64,000 bases of DNA from Paracentrotus lividus (Eukaryota > Echinodermata > Echinoidea > Camarodonta > Echinidae): contig CALNVZ010003426.1 of the NCBI GenBank assembly GCA_940671915.1, forward strand, positions 14,810,185 through 14,874,184, read 5' to 3'. The translations under genes were made by a program, and so were the position numbers. Each line of letters opens with the position of its first letter. The first letter of the stretch is position 1. Under the pieces are notes generated by a model. That model saw only the letters and a list, made by a program, of their open reading frames with translations. It did no database searches and had not been told where the DNA came from. Shown piece by piece: positions 10,901 through 23,900 of this stretch.

Positions 10901-13900
10901 AACTGGATCGCTACCGACGAAACTATTCTAACGGTGGAGAAAGAGTGCCTGAGCCTTGTCTTGGCAGTACAACACTTTGCAGTCTACTTGTGTAACGGCA
11001 GTGAAGTAACTGTTCATAATGATCACAATCCGCTCACCTTCCTCAGAAAGTTTCGGGACAAAAACCAACGTCTGTTTCGTTGGAGCTTGAGCTTACAACC
11101 GTATAACTTGAACATAGTGCACATTGCGGGAAAGGACAATGTTTTAGCGGATGCGCTATCGAGAGTGTGAAGGAGTATACTTTGATCAAAGGAAGATGTT
11201 AGTAGGTGCCAAGGACAATGTTTCCGCATGCCAAGGACAATGTTAGCGAGTGTCAAGGACAGTGTTAGCGGGTGCCAAGACAATGTTAGCGGGTGCCAAG
11301 GACAGTGTTAGCGGGTGCCAAGGACAATGTTTCCGCGAGCAAAGGACAATGTTAGCGGGTGCCAAGGACAATGTTAGCGGGCCAAGGAACAATGTTAGCG
11401 GGATGCAAATCGCAGCGTAAAACAAATAAACATTCGTTGCTACACTACCCACGAATATATCTCATCAGAGCGAACAGTTGATAGAAATAATGGGCTCCCT
11501 AAAGCCCTGGAATTGGAACGATCGTCATTATACCTACATATTACTTATCGATATATGTTGCAGACTAAAAATTCGTGTTTTTTTTTTTTACATTGTATTG
11601 TGAAGCTATTTATCTCAAATCTGTCTCCTTATTACTTTTGAAAATGTGCTTGGCAAAAGCGTTAATGACAGAAAAAAAGGTGTTACTAATAATCAAACAC
11701 AAACTATGGTGTTTCTATGCAATGTAAATAAAGAAGCTACATGTATGATGAAAAGAACAAACAAACTCAGATAAGTTCAACGAGCAGTTCATTGTAGACA
11801 AATGGAACCTTCTAGACTGAATTATGATACAGTTATGTTATTTGTTGTTGTTTTTTTTTTGCAGTTCTATTTTTCTATAGAAGCCAAATTAACATTATTT
11901 TTAACTGGATACATTATGTCTAGAACAAAGAGTCGTTCTACTATTTTCATTGGAGAAAAAATGTTATTCTGCTAAGATTTTATGTGTGTATATATTATTG
12001 TATACTTTGTGAAGCCGAAGAGCATAATGCAGACAAGAAGAAAGCATGTTCAGGTTTGACTGTATAGAGTTGTACATTTATTACATTTACCTATCTTTGT
12101 GTGTGTATTTAGAGGAAAGAGAAACTTGTTATGCAGCATAATGCAACGTTCCTGATATTACATGTATAAAGTGCCCTTTTTTTCACCTGAGACTATTTAC
12201 ATGGAGATTTACTGTCAGTAATGTTTATTATTAGCTGACCATAAAGAGGACAGGGTTCAGTGATTGTTTTTCTTTTTTTCTTTTTGATTAGGTTTATTAA
12301 AGAATTGGTTAGTTCTTGTTTTCGTTGCAACTTTAAATTCTGACAGTGGTTGATAAATATATCGCAACATATCCGTTCATGGTTAATCTTGAGAATAAAA
12401 AAGTATGTGTTAATGAAGCATGTGCACATTACCATTGTTCGAAAGTTTTGCCTACAACTTTCTCATTTAATGAGGCGGAGTCGTAGAAGAATATGTATGC
12501 GACTGTACAAGCTAGAATAGATCCAATATGGCCGACAGTTCAGCCTACCATCAACTTGCTGTTTCATAGAANNNNNNNNNNNNNNNNNNNNNNNNNNNNN
12601 NNNNNNNNNNNNNNNNNNNNNNNNNNNNNNNNNNNNNNNNNNNNNNNNNNNNNNNNNNNNNNNNNNNNNNNNNNNNNNNNNNNNNNNNNNNNNNNNNNNN
12701 NNNNNNNNNNNNNNNNNNNNNNNNNNNNNNNNNNNNNNNNNNNNNNNNNNNNNNNNNNNNNNNNNNNNNNNNNNNNNNNNNNNNNNNNNNNNNNNNNNNN
12801 NNNNNNNNNNNNNNNNNNNNNNNNNNNNNNNNNNNNNNNNNNNNNNNNNNNNNNNNNNNNNNNNNNNNNNNNNNNNNNNNNNNNNNNNNNNNNNNNNNNN
12901 NNNNNNNNNNNNNNNNNNNNNNNNNNNNNNNNNNNNNNNNNNNNNNNNNNNNNNNNNNNNNNNNNNNNNNNNNNNNNNNNNNNNNNNNNNNNNNNNNNNN
13001 NNNNNNNNNNNNNNNNNNNNNNNNNNNNNNNNNNNNNNNNNNNNNNNNNNNNNNNNNNNNNNNNNNNNNNNNNNNNNNNNNNNNNNNNNNNNNNNNNNNN
13101 NNNNNNNNNNNNNNNNNNNNNNNNNNNNNNNNNNNNNNNNNNNNNNNNNNNNNNNNNNNNNNNNNNNNNNNNNNNNNNNNNNNNNNNNNNNNNNNNNNNN
13201 NNNNNNNNNNNNNNNNNNNNNNNNNNNNNNNNNNNNNNNNNNNNNNNNNNNNNNNNNNNNNNNNNNNNNNNNNNNNNNNNNNNNNNNNNNNNNNNNNNNN
13301 NNNNNNNNNNNNNNNNNNNNNNNNNNNNNNNNNNNNNNNNNNNNNNNNNNNNNNNNNNNNNNNNNNNNNNNNNNNNNNNNNNNNNNNNNNNNNNNNNNNN
13401 NNNNNNNNNNNNNNNNNNNNNNNNNNNNNNNNNNNNNNNNATGACTGTTCTTTTGATTTCGGTGAGTTTGGAATGTGATGTGAGTTTGAAAGTGTGCCGA
13501 GGAGGTGTGTAGAGTACGTTCTTCAACCTGATGTATGTAATAGTTAAGCTAAACTTTGCTATCAGAATATGAAAATTTAACCCAGGGTTGAACTGAGGAG
13601 TTAGACTAGAGTTAAACTACCATTAACCCTAAGTTAAGCTAAACCAGGCTATCAGAATATGGGCCATTACCTTCCAAATGAGTTTGATACCATCTGAAGA
13701 AGTAGGCCTACAGGGCACACGTATACAATATGTTTCACAAGAAATGGACCACCGACAAGTACCGACTTTGTGAACTGTCTTCTGGCACCTTAATCAGTTG
13801 ATACCTATTTGATGACGTAATCTCAAACTGCTTTACGCGAAACTAAAAGTCCGCTCTTATTACCTATATTACCTCCAAATAGTTTAAAACATATTCCTAA

Positions 13901-14875
13901 AACAGGATCATTCTATTTTGATAATGAATTTACTATGTTAGTATATTTCACTGTTGTCTTCTTCTTCTCGAGTCCTTTCTTTCATTTTTTGTTGATTTTA
14001 ATTCACTTTTGTACACTTTATATATTATTTAATTTGAAGCATGAAATCAAATTCAACTCATTTAAGCCAAAATTCAGACCAATTTCATACTTACCATTAA
14101 GACAGCAAAGCTGGTGAGATGATCGCATCCACACACAATTGTTTTAGCAGGTACATCCGAGGAAGGAGAGGGATCACAGCTAGTACTGTCACGTGATCTT
14201 AACCCGGATACTGGCAATTCTGAGAGGAGATAGCATCCCTTTTTCGACCAATCACCGTTTCCCTCACGATACTCATCCCAGAATGAACATATTGGATTCG
14301 TATAGTCGGACTGTAGGTAGGTAAAAGATAAGTGGTAAAGAACAATCTTCCTCTATTGTCCCATGATATCAGCGCCTGAAATGTTATGCTTACATTATTT
14401 TGTTTAAGGTGATACTATACAGGGTGTATCAATAAAAACGGGACAGTTTTGAAAAGTCTGTCAAAATTTCGTTTCAAATCATGATGTCTAGATTTTGATG
14501 TTAATAGATGCTCTGAAGTCTTATCTTTCAAGTGCCATTAAAAAAAAATAAGTTTCGTTCATGCTTGAGCGCACACAGAACGTTTTTGTCGGGGGCTCAA
14601 AAAAAAGGCTTGCGCACAAAATAGAAGACAATGAGAAATACGATCATCATACTTTTTGCTAATCAGCAGTCTTCCTCAAAACTTTTTCTTTATCTTTGCC
14701 ATTATTTTCAAATTATGATTTAAAATTCATGTACGAAGCTATTTACTTATTTTAATTGTTTTGTTTTTGTTTTCATTTTAATATGTTATCTTTTTGCAAT
14801 AATTATTCTTCAAACTTAATTTTTTTTTGTCAACCCAAGAAAGGAGATTTGGTTGTTTGTTAAATTGATTAATCA

Positions 14876-14911
<36 letters not shown>

Positions 14912-17900
14912 CTTTGTTTGTTTCGTTCATGCTTGAGCGAACACGCGACCATTTTGAATGATTGGTCGTTTGATTAATTCATTTTTTCTTTGAATGATTG
15001 ATTGATTGATCGATTACTTTTTGAATGATTTTTCAATGATTAATTTAAATCGTTTGAGAATCATAGGGAATATCGACCTTAAGACTAGAATAATCATTGA
15101 TCAAGTGTAAAGCAACAATAATCCGAATGGGAGTTACCTGATTCAGAATATGATCAGAAAAAATATTACCGCTATGAATTTAATTATTTTTTTTTTTTAA
15201 CTCCGAAAAACTTTCCGGTTCGCTCAAGCTGAAACGAAACAAACAAAGGCAATCAAATCAATCAATCAATCAATCAATCATTGATTAATCAATTTAACAA
15301 ACACCAAACTCTCCTTTCATTGGGTTGACAACAAAAATTTAAGTTTGGAAAATAATTATTGCCAAAAGATAACATATAAATGAAAACAAACAAAACAATT
15401 AAATATAAGTAATAGCTTCGTACATGAATTTTAAATCATAATTTGAAAAAATGCAAAGAATAAAGGAAAAGTTTTGAGGAAGACTGCTGATTAGTCAAAA
15501 ATGAATGATGATTCATATTTCTCATTTTTTCCATTTTGTGCGCAAGCCTTTTTGAGCCCCCGAACAAAAATGTTCTGTGTGTTGCTCAAGGTCCATGACA
15601 AAACTGATCTTTTTTTTTAATTGCATTTGAAAGATAAGTACTTCAGAGATCTATTAACATCAAAATATAGACATCATCATTTGAAACAAAATTTTGACAG
15701 ACTTTTCAAAACTGTCCCGTTTTTATTGATACGCACTGTATATCACAATCATTTTGAACTTCCTTTGTTTTACGTGGAGCCACTACTACAAATTTAAACC
15801 GCGAACTGAAAATATCCGTCTTATGATGCATTTTAACTAGTTCGGTTTTACACAACCCTCCTTCGGCACAAAGTTTTCATTCGTTAACAATGTTAAGTGC
15901 CTATACATAGCTCGGAATGGGGTTCTGGAAAGATAACCCATACTGCAACGAGTAAAGACCGCTAAATCGTACATAATATGATAATATCACCGTTTTGATC
16001 AATCAGTGAGGGATTATTTGTATATTGGGATCAGGTACAACAAAGTTGGGTCGGCCTATACAATACTTTATTCGACCAACCCACGCATCGTACCCATCGT
16101 ACCGTAAATCGAATCGTAAATTCGTACCTCCAGCTGAGTGAAAGTGAAGGTGATGTTTTCTGTCAATTTTTCTAATTTTTCTGGGCCAATACTCAAGGAT
16201 ATCACATGAGTATTGACAGATCTGTTGGTTCCATAACTCGAATAATTCTGCAACGATTTTGATATGTAGAGGGCTGGGGAAAGGATGTTGCAGGTAACAC
16301 GGGTATTGGTAGTGTTAGACGAAGGAATCGAAGACAGCACAGCAGACGCAACTGACGGCGGTATGTCAACACGGGAGATGATACCGGACCTTTCACCTTC
16401 GGCATCATTGTCATCGGACGTTTGAATGGTTGTGTTGGAACTGGTTAGATCTGAACTGTCCCCTGCTACTGTGACAACGAGTCCATTTGAAATGTCATCA
16501 GGAGGTACACTTTGGACCTGACAAGGAGATTCAACAGGAAAGTGGATAACATGGTTAATACAGATAATTGTAACTGTTGTAAGGTATGTCCAGCACAATC
16601 AAAAGCAAATTTGACATATCATTGCAAATGGGAAAATAGAAATCGATGAAATATTCCCGATGTATAAAAATTTTAAATTTCTATCATTCTTTATAAGAAT
16701 GATTCTATTGAACATAACGCCGATTAATGAATAAAAAACAGTCAGTTTTGAAGTTTTTAACATTTAAATTTAGAACAATTTTCGGATTGTAAATTAGATG
16801 CTACCTTTTGGGAGTAAAAAGGTGAATATCTCAGTATTCATCTTACTTCTATTCTAAAGAAAAAATTAAAATAGTAAATTCGTTTTTGCATTTAGGGGAG
16901 ACTGGGGTAGTTATGGCCCCCTTTTTCACATTCCCTATTACTACCTTTAAATGAAAAGTCAAATAACATTCTAATTATGTAAAAATACAGTCAGTCTATA
17001 TACCTATAATATACAACGGAAAGTGTAAACCTGTGACTTCTCATTTGCATATTAATTACCATTATGTTAACAACTTTGTGGGGCCATAATTACCCCATGG
17101 GTTGGGGGTATTTATGGCCCCTTTTGTCATGACTGTATGAATTAAACGATATTATGCTAATTAATTATGGTAATGTATAATAAATGTTGTTGGGTATGCC
17201 TTATACACTTATCAACCACCAACAATGAATAAATCAATAATTGGTTCAGCCAAAATCATGAAATTCTGCAGTCATAGCAATACAAAAAATTATGTACATA
17301 ATCATACAACTTAATGTTAACGCAGATGGGGATCTGCGCTTATACACTGTTTATGCATTGGGGGCCATAATTACCCCCAAGTGACATTTTCAATTTGATC
17401 CCTCTGTACAGCTCTATTATTGGAGATATTCACTGAGGTGGAAGTCTTTCTGTTGTGTTTGTTAGTTCCAATTGTTTCTGTTTCAATAAAAATTTCATCT
17501 TAAATGATTCTAATTAATTATATCACACCCCAAATAAAAAAGCAGACTTGCCACTTTCCAACGAACAGAATTGTGATTGCCGTACATTTTAGCCTCTCCT
17601 CAGCACAAAATTTGGAGTAAATCGCTAATTTTTCTCATATTATAGTAGGGAGAGTTTGGATAGGCATGTATAAAAAAAATTATCATTGTGTAATGCAGCA
17701 AAGAATTATAAGCTTTCGAAGATAAAGGGGCCATGATTACCCCGGGGCCATAATTACCCCAGTCTCCCCTATAGGCAACACAATAAGCATCTGGACTGTA
17801 TATGAGTAAAATCCGTGACCTCATTTGGCCAGCCTACCATAACAGCAATATTTGGTGTTTTAACGCTTAATGGTTCATCCTCCTTTACGGTTATCTTGTC

Positions 17901-20900
17901 GATCTGTTTCTCCAACAGATCAACCAATCCACTGACTGAACCGGTTTCCTGTTCAGCTGATTCAAGTGTTCCTGCGTCCACCTCAGCGATGTTGCTTACA
18001 ATGGCCACAATTGATTCAGTCACCTGTAATTTTAAACATCGTATAAGCAACGTAGAACAGGCACGGATCCAATATATTCGAATTGAATACATTTATCGGG
18101 CCCAATTGTCTGGGGACAATAGCTGCTTTATTATGTTAACCCATGGGCCCGATACTTTTAATACGTCAGGCTGCAGGCCCGTAACCAGGGGGGTTTGGGG
18201 GGTCGAACGAACCCCCCGCTGGCGAGTAGGGTCCGCTTGACAAAAAAAAAAAAAAAAAAAAAAAAAGGAAAAGAGGAAAGAAAGAAAGAAAAGAAGAGGA
18301 AAAGGGGTGTGACCCCCATACTTTTATGCCAGAATGCTCTGCAGACTCTTTAATAGACCTAGACCTACCTACCTAATGTACAAAATGTTCATGAGCTAAA
18401 TTATGAAAAAATAATGCACAAAATCCCCTTTTTCAGGTGAGTCTGTGCAAAATTTTCGCTCACGCTCGCATATATAGCCTACTTATACATGATTATCGTC
18501 ATAGCGTTTGAAAGGGCGGGGGTAGGGGGGGGGCTGATCGAGTAGATCGTTGATCTGGGCTGAGCACGTGGAAAGTAGAGAATCTTTTTCGTATTTTTGT
18601 TCGAATATGATTTCTGGAAAAAAATTAAGGAGCTGCACTGGCTTCCCCCTCCGCCCTTCATCGTCGCATCCCTTGGTTTTCAGGAGAGTTCAGAATAAAA
18701 TGAAATTATGAGATCATTTTAATAAGCGTTTTTTCCTGGTCGGCTACATGCTCGCATTTAAGTTTTTTAAAGGAAGTGGATCATCATCTTGTTATTCAGG
18801 AATCTAAAAAGCAAATGTGCTTAACATGCGCACAGCTCCATTTATTGACGGACATATTTTCGGCTCGCGCTTCTGCGCTCGCCCTGTCGATTCCTGTTCG
18901 AAAGGTCAAATTAGGCCTATATGGTAGAAATAAATGTATTTCAAAAAATGCACATCATTTATATTCTTTTATGGTGAATTTGTCCTCGCTGCGCTTCGCG
19001 CATCGCATCTTTTGGAATTTGCGTCAATCCGTTTTATAAAGGAATTTTAAAAATAGATAGAAAAGTATAAATTTGCCTGAATAACAAGCAAAGTTTTTTT
19101 CTTCGCTCTTTGCACTGACAACGTTTACTTTCTCAGAAAGGGAGGTTATCGTCAACTTGTGAAGCAATTAAAAGAAAACAGAAAGATATGAGAAAAATTG
19201 TGCATATAATATATTACATTTAAGGTCACTAACATGAAAATTTTCTGGCTCGCGCTTTCGCGCTCGCAAGTTCAATTCCTTGCGAAAGAGTTCTCGCTAT
19301 TTTTCAAATGTGCAAACCCTTATATAATCCTAATTACAGGTCCTAGTAAGTTATACGAGAGGCAATGATGTGTCAGAAATGCACTACCTTCAGGGTCATG
19401 TGTTAAGCCCAAAAATTTTGGCTCGCGCTGTCGCTGCTCGCAAAGTTTTTCATAGAAAGGAAGTGCCCATTGACTGATTCCTGTCTCCAAAAGTGAAGTA
19501 ATGTAATGAAATATTTTCCGCTCGTGTCTTCTGTGCTCACAGCTTATTTTAAAAAGGATGCTGGATCGTCACTCGGTAAACGAACGAAATCGTGAGTAAA
19601 ATAACTCACTCTCGGGTAGTTTAAGGCAAATTTTTCGGCTCAGCGCTTCGCGCTCGAAAGGCTTTATCCTTTCAAAAGAGGTCCACTTTCGCAATTTGAC
19701 TCCCACGCTAAAAATCCTAGTTAACAGGGCCTGCGCTGTGGTCGCCACGTAGAAAATAATTATCTCTCTAACCACTTACACACGTACCACAATGGAATGA
19801 TGTTTAAAGTAAATATGCATAGAAAACATTTTCAATTTGTAAATCAAAAACATGTCTTACGAGCAGATACAGTGTATCTTGTAGAGTTGAACGTAATGTG
19901 TGAATATAGGAATCTTTATCAGTTTCGGCAAGATTCGTTTTCCATTACGTGCTGAAGCATTCTACGTTTCGCCAAAAATAGCAAGTGTTCGGCACTGCCT
20001 TGCTCCGGGGGAAAAAAATCGCATGTTACCCGTCACAGTTTTCACTAGTTTTTAATGCAGTTTTTTATGATGAAACAATTTTGATACATCTCAATCCAAG
20101 TATTTTTGTAGTTAAATTTTAAACTGTGTTTTGTTGATGAAACGAAAAATAAGCTTGATACCGTTATACTGTCATTTCCTTGGTTAGCGTCCTTGAGTCG
20201 TGTTGTTAAGTTTTTAACCGAAGCTATGTCATCAGATGTAATATCATTAGTGTTACTCGTCACCACACTGACCTGCTCACCAACCTCAGCAACATTCGTA
20301 TCTGAAATATTGACCTTCATTGATACAAGAAGAGGGATCAAATGTTTGATGAATGTTAAAAACTTCGTCATGTTCGTAGACGGTTGTATAGAAAACAAAA
20401 AATCTTATCGTTATAGATCGGCAGCAGCATCTGTATCTGGTTGAAAATTAAGTGAATCTTTAAATCAGTACGAAATCGAATCACAACAAGAACTTCTTCT
20501 CGGCAAGCGCAGGGCTACACCGCGGCCTGCGCCAGGTTATGTCTGGCCCGTGGAGGAGGCTAGAACGATTTAGAAACCAATAACCCAGATCTCTCAATTC
20601 TCCTTCCTGAACTTTTCAGATCCCCAGTCCGATTTATTTTCATTCATATTAAGCACCTGAATTAAAAGTCTAGAAAACACTGCAGTTATATACCATGAAT
20701 TTGTTCTTAATTTCAATTCAGTTCCACTATGATGACATTCTTGTTGATTGTTTAGGGTTGCCAAATTTAAAGACTAGGTTCAAGTAGGCCTAGACATTTC
20801 CGGGGGAAAAAAAAGAAAAGAAAAGAAACAAAATGGGGGAAAAATCACACAAGGACATTATTTTAAGTTTTAAGCTAGTACGTCACTATTTGATTGTTAA

Positions 20901-23900
20901 AGAAATAGGCTTTTATGATTTCGCATTTTTAAAAATCTAAATAAGCCGTCATTTCAGTATAATACAGATTTTTGAAAAGGGCATAAGTAACTAAACACAA
21001 AACAAAAGAAAGTTCCCCTATTTCAAATATCAATAATTTTTTAACCAGGAGGAGCTAAAAAAAATCTAGTCATATGTCCATGTAGGCAATTTCATTAGCT
21101 ACCGGTTGAGCGAATTTCAGGAAAAATCATTAAGTCATGTTTCAGTGACCAATCATGGTTGAATGCACAAAATATCTTATTTTGAAGTTCGCAAGCCTAA
21201 AATTACAACTTTGATTCCATGATATCGGACCCATTTTCAGTTTTTTAAACAGTTTACACGACAGAGTGTACGAAAAACATGCTTCAAAACATACGGAAAA
21301 GGAATTTTGCGTAAAATTTTACGGTTGAGTGAGCATGCACCAAAAATTGCCCAAACTGCTATTTTTATTTCTTTGGCATGGAAAAATTAATCAAATATGA
21401 TAGGACTCATGTCTAAGAAGAATGCTTTTAACTTTTGCAAACTATTTAAATCAATTCATGGTTGAATGAACACAATTGAATACCATTTCCCCAATTCTTT
21501 CTGGTAATTTTTTTTTAATGTTTCTTAAAGGGGTATGCAAATTTTCCCTTTTGTTCAATCTCTGTACTTAAAGTCAATGGGGGAGGAAATCAATACATCA
21601 AGAGTCAAGCATTGCCCATTTTCATTGATAATTTTTGGGTTGTTATATCGTGAGTTCATTCTTGAAACTTGTCACAAGAGGTCCTTAACTATCAAAATTT
21701 AGGTCAAATTAAGAATCGGACGTGCCATTGAGCCGTGCCAGGTGTAAACTTTCTTCCCTTTTCCATGTTTTTCTCATATCTTGTGTTCACTGAAGCATGG
21801 AAAATCGGAATTTTTGCAAAGATGAAATAAAATGAACGCCTTCAAAAGAATTATGGTTAGGTAAGAAATTAAATTTTAGTCTCTAAATAATAAAAAATAA
21901 AAAACAGCTTCTCCAGTGCCACGTGCTCATTGAAGCATGAATTTTTAAATAAATGCAATAGGATCATGTGCACACGTACACCGGTCATACAAATAACACA
22001 AAAAAAGGATAATTACATGATTTTTAGTGTAAAAATGGAAAGAATAATTACTTAGTAATTTTTACATGGTATTTTATTGTGTTCATTCAACCGTGACTTT
22101 ATTTAAATTGCTTGCAAAAGTTAAAAACACTCTTCTCAGACATGAATCCCATCATATTGATCAATTCTACCATGGAAAAGAACTAAAAATCGCAGTTTGG
22201 GCAATTTTTTTGGTGAATGCTCTCTCAACCGTGAAATTTTAGTCAAAGTTCCTTTCCGTATGTTTTGATGCAGGTTTTGCGTACATACTGTCGTGCAAAA
22301 TGTTTAAAATCTGAAAATTGGTCCGATATCATTGAATCAAAGTTGTGATTTTAGGCTTGTGAACTTATTGATATTTTAAATAATAATAATAATAGACAAT
22401 TAATTTTATTCATTTGTCTCCAACGGTAGAAACCTTGCATATTGGTAGAAACACACGCAACTGCTGTGCTGTCTGGTTCCAATATTTATCACACAGCAGT
22501 TGCGTGTGTTTCTACCAATTTGCATGGTTTCTACCGTTGGAGACAAATAAATAAAATTAATTGTCTATTTAACATCCTAACGGCGTTAAAAATTCCTTAA
22601 CGTTTAATAATAATAATAATAGTTACATTTATATAGCGCTTAATACATATATCCACCTTGGTTTTTCTAAGCGCTTATAGTGTTAACTAATTATTACCCG
22701 GCTTAGCTAGGCTACCCCGAAAGTTGCTCACATCATTGAAGGAATTGCTTCATCCCGGTACCCATTCACCTCACTTGGGTCAAGTACGGCAAATTTGCAG
22801 GTTGACACCGTGCCGAAGGATGCTAGTGGTATGGACGGGATTCGAAACGCGTACCTTCTGATCGTAAGTCCGCTGACTTATCCACTCGACCACACCACTC
22901 CCAAATAGGGGGCACTTTCTTTTTGTGTTGTGTTTATATGACAATTTATACAATATAAAGTGACAAAAAAATAGGGGGATTATTTCTGTGGACTGTGTCA
23001 ATAACAAGTGGTATATTCCTCACAGATTTAGACATTTTACATTATCACTCTTTAATTAGAACAAATAAACTGCATAAAGTCAACAACATTTGGGAGCTGT
23101 ACTTGTGAAATCTCGTTGAGTAAGTCGCTGACATTCCTGAATGGTCCACAGTTATCTTGAGGGTCCCAAGTACTTTGTGAAATCAGATCTCCAACGCACT
23201 TTGCGCGCCCGATTGGCTGTTCAGCTGGAAAGTAGAGAATAAAAATAAATTAAGAAAAAATACTTACTTTTTTTGTGGGGTATAATGATACAATCAATTA
23301 GAACAATGAGAAAACAGACTTCAGGATAAGAAGAAGACCGAATCATATGCAAAAAAATTTCTGAATGACTCTCATTGATATTGTTGACGGTGAAATGAGT
23401 GGGCACTGGGTAAAAGTTGGAAAAACTGCAGTTTTTGTGAATTTTACGTGGTATATTCGATCAAATATGAAATTCTTGTTGTGGAAGTGTATTTCGACTT
23501 TTGCCAAAAATTCACGGTTGAATGAACACATCAAACAACAAAAAAATAGGGCATTTTAAACTATGTCCAGGTATTCCAGTAATTTGATGCTCTAAAAAAA
23601 ATCACCTCAATAAATTTTTTTGGTAATATTTATAACCTTTTGACACGTGTCAATAATCCTATGGCACTCATTTAAAAATTCATGCTTCAATGAGCACGTG
23701 AGACGGGAATTTCTATTTTGTCATGTATGGACTAAAATTTGAATTTCTACTTTGATTAAACAGCACGATTGTTTTGGGGAATTACCTCTGAATTTATTTT
23801 CACTAAAATTCCGATGTTTCACGCCTCAGTGGGCATAAGATACAAGAAAATCATGCAAATAAGAAGAAAGTTGAGGGCTCCCTCACGGTTCAGTGAATTA

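Larger units (their letters stand above)
7085..11170 (+). mobile_element. Decayed Gmr1-like Ty3/gypsy retrotransposon (gag-PR-INT-RT-RNaseH)
   Basis: Plus strand, antisense to the host gene. Broken reading frames in order: gag-like (about 7125-7840) with a CCHC knuckle (7895-7935), aspartic protease with DTGS (8191-8202), integrase (about 8600-9660), reverse transcriptase (about 9880-10530), RNase H (about 10570-11170). Known: most Ty3/gypsy elements have integrase last; a deuterostome group typified by Gmr1 has integrase before RT, as here. Many frameshifts and stops, so it is inactive. I found no matching LTRs on either side. Confidence 0.85.
2120..13665. mobile_element. Composite repeat block with inverted ends
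   Basis: The left end GCCCATATTCTGA (2121-2133) followed by CTAACCCTGG- and TTAACCTTAGG-type words is mirrored at the right by TCAGAATATGGGC (13652-13664), preceded by TTAACCC and TTAACCCTAAG. Inside are a duplicated module (3078-3250 and 12491-13545), an inverted pair (3268-3352 and 6716-6800), smaller elements and the Gmr1-like element. It may be one old TIR element enlarged by nested insertions, or two related repeats. All of it lies in the intron between the GPS and TM1 exons. Confidence 0.45.
20992..22936. mobile_element. Long fold-back family FB-A, copy 1 (complete, with nested insertions)
   Basis: Left end AAACACAAAACAAAAGAAAG with TTCCCCTATTTC, mirrored at the right by AAATAGGGGGCACTTTC and TTGTGTTGTGTTTA. 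Arms of about 650 nt around a centre near 21650. The right arm is split by a hairpin element (22394-22566) and a SINE (22605-22902). Arms carry spaced variants of GTGCTCATTGAAGCATGAA. Confidence 0.8.

Noticed and set aside
12493-13526. Open frames on both strands across 12493-13526
   Set aside because: Nearly all residues are unknown because of the assembly gap; the ends belong to a repeat module.
22394-22566. miRNA precursor
   Set aside because: Arms of about 75 nt nearly perfect; much more like a MITE.
22826-22902. Possible functional tRNA gene
   Set aside because: A- and B-box-like words are present but the stem pairs are poor, and it continues into a SINE body with a (TTA)n tail.
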